Assembly: GCA_963970005.1 (NCBI GenBank)
Contig: CAXAMN010003747.1
Span: forward strand, 297,691 to 361,690
Reading direction: 5' to 3'
Length of the DNA stretch: 64,000 nt
DNA from: Durusdinium trenchii
Lineage: Eukaryota > Sar > Dinophyceae > Suessiales > Symbiodiniaceae
Numbering within the stretch: position 1 is the first letter of the stretch; each line of letters opens with the position of its first letter. This document shows positions 11,287-21,900 of the stretch, one piece after another. A program made the position numbers and the translations under genes. Under the pieces are notes generated by a model. It was not told the DNA's origin and did no database searches. It saw only the letters and a program-made list of their open reading frames with translations.

Positions 11287-12570
11287 TTTTGTTTTTTTTT
11301 AAAGTCAAAAAAAGTCAAAAAAGAATCAATCCCAAAAGTCAAAGTAAAAAAAACAAATTGAAAAGTCCAAAAAAAGTCAAAAAAAAAAGTCAAAAAAAGT
11401 CAACAGTCAACAAAAAGTCACAAAAAAAGTCAAACAAAAACTTTGCATAGGTAAACAAGTCAAGGAAAAGCTTGTAACAAGGCAAATTGCAGCCTTTTTG
11501 CTTATGGCTTATGGCTTTCAGTCTATTAAAAATTCTAGAACCTTTTTGGTTGTTCAACTTTCACCTTTTCCAGCCCCAAGCCAGCCCCAACCCCCTACCC
11601 CAGAGTCGCAGGATCCCTACCCAGCCCCAGCCACTGTCCCAGGGTCTCTTCAGCCCCAAGACAGCTGCTGCTCAAGTTTTGGGGCAGGTTGCTGCCAGGG
11701 CCAGGCTTTGGGCTGGCTGCGGCTGGCTCCTGGCAGAGGGGTCAGGTTGAGGTCGAGCTCAGGCAGGCTACAGGAGGGCTGGGGCTGGGCCGGCAAAAAA
11801 AAGTCAAAAAAAGTCAATTGGAAAAGTCAAAAAAAAAAGTTAAATTGTGCGGATCCTAGCCTTGGCAGATTACTGGAGGCAACAAAAAGTCAAAAAAAAG
11901 ACAAAAGTGGAAAAAGTCAAAAAACAAGTCAAAAAAAAGTCACAAAAAGGTCAAATGTGAAAACCCAGCGCGGATCCTAGCCTTGGCGGATTACTGGAGG
12001 CACCAAAACGTCAAAAAAAAAGTCGAAAAAAAGTCAATTCTGCTCGCGACTCTGGGGCCGGACAGGGCTGGGTACTTGGAACTCTGGGGTGGCTACCAGG
12101 GCCACCAGGGACAGGGCTGGCTTGGAGCTGAAGAGACCCTGGGACAGTGGCTGGGGCTGGGTCGGGGTCCTGCGACTCTGGGGTAGGGGGTTGGGGCTGG
12201 CTTGGGGCTGGAAAAGGTGAAAGTTGAACAACCAAAAAGGTTCCAGAATTTGTAATAGACTGAAAGCCATAAGCCATAAGCAAAAAGGCTGCAATTTGCC
12301 TTGGATGACTTATGAGCTTGTTACTAGTTTAGTTCAATGTTGTTGTCCTGTTTGCCTGTGTTTTCCATATATATATATATATGCCGGCTTTCTTTTGCTC
12401 CTGAGTCGCTTGACTGGACATTTTTGTTTCTTTCTATTTTTTAAAACTGTTTTTGATTTTTTTTTTGTATTTTTTGGGCCTTTTTTTTTGACTGTTCAAT
12501 TTGACTTTTTTCTGACTTTGACGTTTCCAGTTGACTGTTTTTGACTTTTTTTGACTTTTTTTAAATCAAG
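11287..12570. mobile_element. foldback element with long inverted arms and aaagtc arrays
   Basis: Left arm 11478-11660 and right arm 12121-12302 are reverse complements over about 180 bp. Both carry ggcaaattgcagcc, the paired words 'cttatggcttatgg', and a Pro/Gln-coding cagccccaag block. Both arms can be translated into near-identical peptides on opposite strands (PAPSQPQPPTPESQDP), which is an independent sign of the symmetry. Outside the arms, A-rich aaagtc repeats (11289-11425) face T-rich ttgactttt repeats (about 12440-12570), extending the symmetry to about 1.28 kb. The centre holds a tandem duplicate of a block starting ggatcctagccttgg (11854 and 11972) in more aaagtc repeat. No transposase is encoded, so it would be non-autonomous. 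Confidence 0.75.
11797..12037 (+). repeat. aaagtc-rich repeat with duplicated ~118-bp block
   Basis: Between the two inverted arms the sequence is mostly short aaaagtc units. A 40-base block with ggatcctagccttgg and gattactggaggca occurs twice, about 118 bases apart (11854 and 11972), in direct orientation. Confidence 0.8.
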
Positions 12571-12794
12571 GATTCTGGCCTTACCATATGAAAGTTTTTT
12601 ATAAACGTAGACAACACTTACCACACCAAGTCACCAAGAATTGTTTTTTGCTTTACCGTTCCAGGCTGCTTTTACATCAGGCTGCTCCACATTTCCACAC
12701 TGTCATTCCGTATGGGAAGCAAACTGAATAGATAACGATAACATGTCAAGCAACATGGCGGCTGAGCCTGTATTTCTCTGGCTGAGCCTTCCAG

Positions 12795-12955
12795 GTATTT
12801 TTGCAAGGCCGCTCTGGGACCGGAAAGACTGTGTGCATCATCCAGCGCATCCTACATCGAAGCCGTCTTTTTCCTGATGCTCGACGCCTCTTCATCACAA
12901 GATCTTCACTGCTTTGTGAAAATGTTGCAGATGAGTTGGGAAGCTTGGCGAAAGA
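12795..12955 (+). CDS. helicase motif I (Walker A) exon
   Basis: After the acceptor ccttccAG (12793-12794) the exon reads VFLQGRSGTGKTVCIIQRIL, then LFPDARRLFITRSSLLCENV and ends near AKE with a possible GT donor at 12956. Gly-x-x-Gly-x-Gly-Lys-Thr is complete. The 'RRLFITRSSLLC' strand after the P-loop matches the 'QLFVTxSxxLC' region of TRANK1-like helicases. Compared with the second copy at 61454, this one keeps both the Thr of the P-loop and the reading frame. Confidence 0.65.
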
Positions 12956-15900
12956 GTGAAAGAGTGTTTGGAACAGACCTGATGACGCCTCCTGCGGTGC
13001 TTCCGCACCCAAAAGGGGGGAAGCCGGGAAGATCGTTGATTTTTGCCACTCTACGGAGGACGGTCCTTGCCTTTGAGCAGACACTTCACACGAGGATCAA
13101 AACTTCTGTGTCTGACTTGGGATCAGCTGGTGCAGGGTTTGCTTCCGAACTGCCCCGGAGCAATTCAATACTCAACTTTTCTTGCAAGATCCTTGGCAAT
13201 ATTAGTACACAGTAGCAGCGGTAGCTGGCCAAATCAGAATGGCCGTTGCGTAGAACTTTGCAGGGGAGTTTGTCGCTGGACAAAGTTTAAAAACACGAAC
13301 CTCTTTTGCAAATGAGGCTTTTGGCCAGCTTTGAAACCACCTGCCGGTTTGGATCCGCTCCTAGTTTGGGCAGAATTCCACAACAAGCTTCGATCATTTG
13401 ATGCAAAGCCACCCGTCGAACTGCACGGCAGAGTTACACTTGATCAATTTCGGACAAAGCAGGCTGGAAATGGACAGAAAGCTACAAAAATTGAGGAAAT
13501 AGGGGTAGTTTCTGGGTGTGTATGTTTCAGCCCTCCCAGCACGGCCAATGAGAACGGAGTAGTGCCGCTTCACCAGGTTTGAAGGGATATGTAAGATGGA
13601 GATGCAGCTCGTCAGCTTTCATGGCATTGCACGCTTCTTGGTGACCCTTGAGGCCCTTTCAAGAGCAGGCAACTGCCTAACGCTTGAGCAGTACACTGAG
13701 CAGACAACCGCCTGTATTGGTGTTCCTTTGCGCAAGGATCAGCTACAAGACATCTACAGCACCTCGGAAGTAGTTGCAACCTTTCATACAGTCAGCCAAG
13801 GCGTTGGCAAGGACACGGTCTAGGTCTTAGGTGAATTATGAAGAAACTTACGCAAAGTTAACCAAATTCCTGCTTCACAAAACCGCTAAATGATAACTTG
13901 CAAAATGGAATGTGGATTGTAGGCGAGGGTCAGCATGTTTTATATATATCATTGTGAATCGGAGGACGTTGAGCTCCATTGGTCAAACCACTTGCACAAA
14001 ACGAGAAGTGTACATTCGCCGGTGCTCGAGACTGGGCAAGGACCCTGCGCGTTGGCAGATCGAAAAGGCTTCGATCGCGCAATGCTATCCACAATGGCAG
14101 CGGAGCAATAAGCTCCAGGGTAGCAGCGGTAAGCCATGGCGGACGGAAGCACCCAGCCGGTGCCTCGAAGTGATGGAAGTGAAGTTGGAGATGGTGAACC
14201 CGCAGGAGCTGGATCTGTTCGGTCTCGGGTGAGAGGCCGCGAAGGTTCGCCAGCTGGAGCTGGCATGTCAGATGACTTCGATAGTGATGAGTTTCGTGAG
14301 TTCCTGACAGATCGCCGACACCGTGAACGAGGTCGCGGTCGAGGGCGTGGTGAAGAAGAAGATGAGTGGAAGGGGGGCGGATCCACATCCAAGCCTCCGG
14401 AGTGGGATGGCGATTCAACGCCATTTCAAGATTGGCGTTCCTGGCTTCGGGATGAGCAGGGAGGGCACCGCCTACTGGCGGCCATGGGCTTGCCCGAGAA
14501 TTTCGGCGACGACACGGAAGAGGACCTCCTCAGCTCCTTGGCGAAAGTGACCCACCACATCAGGAGAGATCGTCAAGAAGGACATCGAGCTTTCTTCAAT
14601 CGACGGGAGGCGATGAGGAGGGTGTCAACGCATCAGGTGGCACTTCCGGATGCCTACAAGGGCTTCCTAGTGATCAACGCCTTGGACCTCAGCGAACAAG
14701 ACATCAAGAATATGATGAACTTCAATCGAGGCAGCATCGCCACCAAAGATGTGAAGGAATGGATTTGGAAGCATGAAACCAAACTGATGGCCAAAGAGGT
14801 CGGAGTTGAAGTCAACAAGACCAAGGCCAAGACTACATCCGGGGCATCGTCGACTTCGCCGGTTCACCACATCCAGGCCGATGAGACCTTGGACTACACC
14901 GACGAGAACGAGATCCTCGAGACTGAGGCCGTCCTGGACGAGTTGAATGACGAGGACGAGGGCGACGCTGAGGAAGGGACAGAAAACATGGATGAAGAGG
15001 CTCTGGACGAGCGCGAAATTCGAGAGGTTCTGAATACTATGTACCAGAAGAGGACTTTCAGCCAGAGCCTCAAACTCAAGAAGGCTAAGGAACTAGCCCG
15101 GGGCTACTGTGGATGGAAAGGCACCGGAAAGGACAAGGGCAAGTCTGGAAAAGGCAAACTCGCGAGGTCTATGGAGAGCAATATCGCCATCTCCATGAGG
15201 TCTATGAAGATGGATTGTCGTGGCCGACTTCCGATGTCGAGAAGGACGTGATCGGGGAATCACTGATGCCTCCATCGGTGGCCATGACTTCATCGAGTTC
15301 ATGCCCAGCTGAGCCAAGCGACGAAGTGAGCTAGGGATTTTTGAAGTGGTGACCAGCTCCCACATTGAAGCTGATGGATCAAGCATGTCTGAACCCCGAT
15401 ATATAAGGTCCAACGCGCGTCGATTGAAGGGGATATCGGGGATGATAAGGGTGATGATTCTTGTTTTGACCATGAGATTTTTTGGGTTAGGGGTGATTCC
15501 CATTTCCGGGGGAGAGCAGCCGAGAATCATGATAAGGCCAGCGGCGAGGCCTTCCTGAAGTTGCACCCTTGCAGGAGAAGCCACCTTTCGATGAGGGATG
15601 CGCCACCATTGACACCGGGTGCCAACGAATGGCGATTGGGGAGGAAACTCTACATCGACTAGCTCGACAACTACCTCACGACTTAAGGATTGGCTTGGTT
15701 CCTCAAGAACATCGATTTCGTTCGGTGAATGGAACGTCGTCCACCTCCCATTTGGCAACCATCCCTACCAGCTTGGGCAATAAAGGAAGCTTACTTCGAC
15801 CAGCTATATTTCAGGAAGGTGAATCCCGGAAAGCTCCGTTTTTGATTTCGTTACCATTCTGGTTACATTGCCGGTCTGTCTTGCACTTGGATCCTCAGAG

Positions 15901-18900
15901 AGGCCCACGACTACATCTTCGTCGTTTCGGTTTCGGGGTCGATTGTCACATTGGTCCCACGGGAGCACTTCGATTACCTCTCAACCAGTTCACGGAGGAT
16001 CAGAAAGACAGACTTCAACAACTCCATGAACAGTTACAACATGAATCCGAGGAGTTCGAGATCTTGAAAACGGCCCCTGCAACCAATAATGGCTCAAAGG
16101 CAGATTCGTCCATCCTCACCACAGGCCCTACAGTGAATTCAAGGTCGACCCACAGCCATGAAGCGCTGCCGGATCGAGGAGAACCGCTACGAAAACGTCT
16201 GGGCTCGGTTGGTCGCTCGGCTCCTCTTCGTTCTGATCAGGATCACCGAACTGGCCATTTCGTTGATGGGCCAGAGGATTTACGTAGGCACCATGGAGGA
16301 GACCGAAGTGGAGGTGACCGACATGGAGGAAACGGAGCGGGAACAAGTACGAACCCACGGACGAAACAAGGTCTTCAACCTGTGGCCAAAGATGACCTAC
16401 TCCGAGAGGAACAACCAGGCGACAGCGGCATCCCAGTCCATCACCCCAGTGAGTCAAACTCCACCGTCTGTCTCAGAAGAGAAGAGCCCAACCAGCTACC
16501 GCCCATCGACACGCTCCCCAAGCACTCCAGGCGCTCCCGCAGAACACCAAGAACGGCAAGAACATCACCAGTCCGGTCGAGAATCAGCCGGGTCAGGAAA
16601 AGTGCGATCATGCTCGGACCTCCAAACGGGGCAGTGGAGAAGTGTGTGAAACGCGGGAAAGTCCTGAAGTCAGAACGCAAGGATACCGAGCCGGAAGCGA
16701 AGACCAAGGACGAGCAGATTGTGAAGGAGGAACTGACGGACTTCGACCAAAAGGAGAAGGCCGAGTTCAACGAGTTCTTGGAGTACCAGAAGTGGAAGGC
16801 GGAAAAGAAGAAGGAGACCCACAAGACCAGTGGCAACAAGAAGTGAAGACATGGGGAATCTGGAGAGAGCTGGGGAAAAGTCTGAGAGAGGATGAGCCAT
16901 TTTGCGCAATAGAGAAAGATCTAGAGCGCATCAGGTCCAACACGAAAGTGAACCAACACTATGCTAGAATGATTAAAGGATCCCAGACGACCATCGTCGA
17001 GATTTTCAATCCGAAGCGCTTCGCTCCGCACTGCCCTCGATCAGGACTTATGGCCGCAGCAGCCTTCGTTCTAGAACTTGGAGATGACCTGCTTGACCCT
17101 CGACAACGTGATCGAGTACTGAAATTCATCAAAGAGTTCAAACCAGGTCTCACAGTGATCTCACCACCATGCACTCTGTTCAGCATCACGCAGAACATGA
17201 ACGTCACGAAGAAGGACTTCGCACGGAGACTTCGAGAATCCCGAATCCTCCTTAACTTTGCCCGAAGTGATCTTGCTGGTGTTGGAATATGGAGGTACAT
17301 ACACCTTAGAGCAACCTTTGACATCCAGAGCCTGGACGGAGAGAGCTCTACAGAAAATCATCCACCGCGAAGATAGCATCCTGACCAGCTGTGATCATTG
17401 TCAATATGGACTTCGAGACGTACAAGGTGGAGTCCTGAAGAAGAGCACTGGTTGGATCACCAATAGCAAGAAAATCGCCGATCAGCTAAGTCGACGATGT
17501 GATGGTCAACAACAACATACTCCAGTACTTGGCCAATGTCGAGGAGAAAGTCGATCACGACAAGCGCAAAGATACCCGGACCAGCTGGCGCAAGCAATCT
17601 TGGACTGGACGGATACCAACGACAAATTAGCAACAGGACATCAACATCAACCAGAGAGATCCACTGGCTAGGGCTACAAGATTCAATTGTCGAGAACTAG
17701 ATGATCAAAATTGTCGAGAACTAGATGATCAAGATCGACGACGACGAAAGCAATGGCTATGCAGGAGAACATGAAGTACATGCCAACCAAAACGAACAAG
17801 AGGAAGAGCTAAAAGATGAAGAAAAATCTGATAGGGCAAACCATTGCTTCCTCGAGAACGACCATTCTCAATGGAGCATCTTGTGAGAAGGGCGCGCGAA
17901 GGTCTGGGACATCCTGGAAACGAACGATTAGCCAGAATTCTTCAGAACGCAAATGCCTCCAAGAAGGCGATTGACTATGCCGCCAAGAACTTGGTATGTG
18001 CTACTTGCCAACAACATCAGCTAGTCCGACCTCCTCGAGCAGCCGCACCGCCAAAAGAACTACCGCCCAACCATACTGTTGGAGTAGATGCAATCTGGCT
18101 GCTTACCCCAGGAAAGAAGAGAAGAATGGCTCCGGACGGTGGTCCCACTTCGAAGTCACACGGCACCTGACACCAGAAGAGCCTACCTGGAGTGGGTCAG
18201 ATTCATGGGGTCCCAAAACGTCTCTACACGGATCTTGGGAAAGAATTCTGCTCTGCGTTCCAAGATGGAGCAGAATTAGATGAGACCATCGTGGAACCCG
18301 GTGCATTGGAGATGCCGACTCAAAGATCGACCACCGAGAGACCCGGAAAGACTTTCAAGGAATTCCTCATCAAATCCATGGAGACCTATGCGGTTCAGAA
18401 CGACACCGAATGGAGGGGCCTTGTGGACATCGTGAACGTGACTGTCAATCCACGAGTGAACAACTCAGGCTTCCCTCCAGCTCAAAGGCTGCTGGGCTAC
18501 ACTCCGAAGATTCCAGGTGGACTTCAGTTCCTCACGAATGAAGAACAAAAGAACGCAACTGGGCCACAAGGGGAGACCTGCAGATGCAAAGGGCACAAAC
18601 TATGAGACTAGCAGCAGCAAAGGCATTTCATGAAATCGAATGTCAACAAGCCCTGAGAAACTCCCTACATGCCGGACGACGTGATGGACCAGAGTTTGAA
18701 GTTGGACAGACAGTTTACTTCTGGCGACGGGCTCCAGGAGATAAAGCTAGTAAGGAGAGCGCCCGCTACTGGAGGGGACCAGCGAAAGTGGTCCTAACAT
18801 CAAACATCTGGAGCAATCTGGATCAATTTCAGAAGACACATTGTGAAAGCCGCTCCTGAGCAACTAACTATCTTCATGGATGGAGGGCCTATCCAATCTT

Positions 18901-21900
18901 CGACACATCATGCCAGAAGAACCAAAAGCAGGCTACATCGACCTCACCAAGGAGTACAACAGCGAAGAAATAGACCATGAACAGGAAGACGCAGAACCAG
19001 ACCCTCAGGAACAACACCTCAAAAAGCCAAGGTACAAGATAGAAGGAAAAACACCGCATCAACAAGTTGAAGCTCGACCAGAGGAAGACGAATGGATGTG
19101 GAATGAATCAAAAGGGACATTGACAAGATTTCACATCAACTTCAGACAACTGAGCTTCAAACCTACCGATGTGGAAAATTGCCCCATTGACTACAATCGA
19201 CTGCAAGCTCACCGGAGGACCACCATGTACTTCGAGGACGGGCGCATCGAAGAGTTTGTCGACAATTGGAATCCTGGAACGACGAGATCAAACATCAACT
19301 TCAAAGATGGAAAGGTCGCACGGAAATTCAACTAGACTGCAAACCACTTCCCTGGGAAGAAGAGGACAAGTCGAAGGACTCGATGACCATACACGAAATC
19401 AAGATGCCAGTAGAAGAAGACTCAAGCAAGAATGAGGACAAGAACGAAAAGGAACACAAACGTCCAGCAGAAGACCAGGTCCAAGAACATGTAGAAAAGA
19501 AAGCAAAACATACAGAAGAGGAAGAACAACCCCGAGGACAAGTACGACCCTTGGAGAACGAGGACCAGGAAGAGGACGATGTGACCCAGAAGCGACAAAA
19601 GATTGGCTGGGCAGAGATTATGTTCCAGACACTCATCCCGGAGATGAAGAAGATCAAAGGCCAAAAGGAGATCAAATTGAAAGACTTGCTCCCATTTGCA
19701 AGAGAAAAATTAATCAAAGCGATCCAGAAAGAGGTCAACAACAACATCAACGCTGGAGCGTATGAGATTTTATCTCCCGAAGAATCGAAGAACAGGTTGC
19801 AGCATCCTCCAGCCCCGTTTTAGAGGAAAAACGGATTGAGCCTGACGAGGCCCCGCGCATCAAGGATGAGGGACTGTTGATCAAAGAGGATGAGCGTGGA
19901 GGATTCAAAGCGAAGGCCCGACATGTCATGAAGGGTTTCAGGGAGCCCGATTCTGAATGGCTAGAAGCAGCAACTCCACAAGTCGCTCCCGAGACCGTCC
20001 CACTGTTTACAAACATTGTGCTCTGACCAGTGGGAACCTGGATATCTGGACTTCACTCAAGCTTTCCATAGTGGAGACGAGATGTCTCGTTTGCTCTTCG
20101 CGGAACTCCCAAGTGAAGGACTTCCTGGAATACAAGAACGACAGTTGAAGAAACATTGCTATGGATTGTTAGATGGTCCCTACCAATGGTACATCCACCT
20201 GGGCTACGAACAATCTCAACCAGATCCTTGCTTGTTCATGCTCTTCAAAGATAGCCATCAACAAGGACAAGGCGAAGAACAAGCGCGACAGATTGAAGGC
20301 ATCATCGGCGTGGCCGCAGATGACCTACTTCATGGAGGAGGCAAACGTCATTGGGACAACGTGACTTGGATCCAACATTACAAGTTAGGGAAGTTCCGCC
20401 AAGGGAGATGGCCGATTTGTTGGGAAAGAAACTCAATGCTTGAAAGATGGACGGATCAAGATTCACCAGAACATGTACGTAAAAGAGAAGATCAAAACCG
20501 TCACCATCAACAAAGAGAGAAAGAAAGAAAAATATAACCTTTCCACGGACGAGGAGATCCCAGAACTTAGAGCACTACTTGGGTCTCTTGCATGGCTAGC
20601 AAAAGAAACAAGGCCAGACTTGATGGGTCGGATATGTATCCTTCAACAGTGCATGCCAAAACCATACATCCGTGACCTACCTGATCGAGGCCAATAGTCT
20701 GGCAAATGAGGCCATCCACAAGATTGACGCAGGCATCATCATTGCACCTATACCACCTGAGAGCCTAAGAATTGGAGCAGCATCAGATGCTAGCTGGGGC
20801 AACACACCGTGCCAAGAACTTGAAGAAAGCAGCAAAGGTTTCTGGGAAGAAAAAGGGGCCCTATGGATTCAACACCATGTCCAGGCCCGACATTTGCTAT
20901 TTCATCCTGGAGTCCTGGAGCTGATTCCAAGGGACCACAAATGCACGGCCTAGAAGCGGAGAGAGCCACTTGGTTTGATGGAGAACTATTCGAGGACACG
21001 TGGAACCGTCGACAAGATTTCCGAAGGCGTGGAGAAGATGAATGGAAAGGACATACTGTCTTCATGAAAAAGAAGGCCAAAAAGAGCAAGATTGAAATCC
21101 ATGAGCGATTCCTACAAGTCCGTCGAACGCATAGCCAAGGTGGACACATTGTCTTGGCCTATGACAAGGCCCTTGAGACAGAGCAATCGCCAAAAGCCTT
21201 GTCCATCATGAGCTGGAAAAGCTACAAGTTGAAAAGATGTACAGTAAACACTCTGGCAGCAGAGGCTCAAGCCGTGGTGCAAGGAGTTGGGGCATCCTAT
21301 TGGATGAGGTTCCTATGGTCAGGGGTCCAAATATTTCGAATGAACCTGGTCAACTGGCAAGAGAAGATCCGACATACTCCATTCCTTGCAGCAACGGACT
21401 CTCGCTCCCTGTCTGACAACCTGAGCAAACCAAAGAATGTTGCGGCCCACATAGAAGACAAGCGCGCGGCAATCGACTTGACCATCATTGAGAACGACAT
21501 GGTCGCCACCAGAGGACAGAATGAGATGGGTGCCGGGTGGAATCATGATTTCGGACTCTCTTACTAAAAAGGGTCCCTCGGTTTTCCTCTAAGATCATGA
21601 GAAATTCATGTTGGACCTTATGCGAGCTGCGAGTACGGTGCAAGGGCATTAAAAGCCATGTTTTGACCAACAAAGAGTTGGAGCAATGTGAATCGGACGT
21701 TGAGCTCCATTGGTCAAAACACTTGCACAAAACGAGAAGTGTACATTCGCCGGTGCTCGAGACTGGGCAAGGACCCTGCCTGTTGGCAGATCGAAAAGGC
21801 TTCGATCGTCGATCGTGCAACGCTTTCCACAATCATATATCCATATATCCTATACTTTGGAGGGCAATCTTTGGGGGCCGGGTTTTTGTTTCTGAGTTTG

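Larger units (their letters stand above)
13953..21831 (+). mobile_element. full-length Ty1/Copia LTR retrotransposon
   Basis: LTR, gag, protease, a methyltransferase-like segment, integrase, RT, RNase H and LTR follow each other in Copia order over 7,879 bp, bounded by TG...CA LTRs and an ATCAT duplication. The LTRs (141 and 145 bp) differ by six substitutions and two indels (3 and 7 bases), so the insertion is not very recent. The coding region is cut by several frameshifts and at least one stop in RT, so this copy cannot make its own proteins. It lies in an intron of the TRANK1-like gene, in the same orientation. The matching empty site is preserved at about 62627. Confidence 0.92.

Noticed and set aside
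11498..11980. 160-codon Pro/Gln/Ser-rich frame as a gene
   Set aside because: The same peptide is encoded on the opposite strand of the right arm; it is the foldback arm, not a gene.
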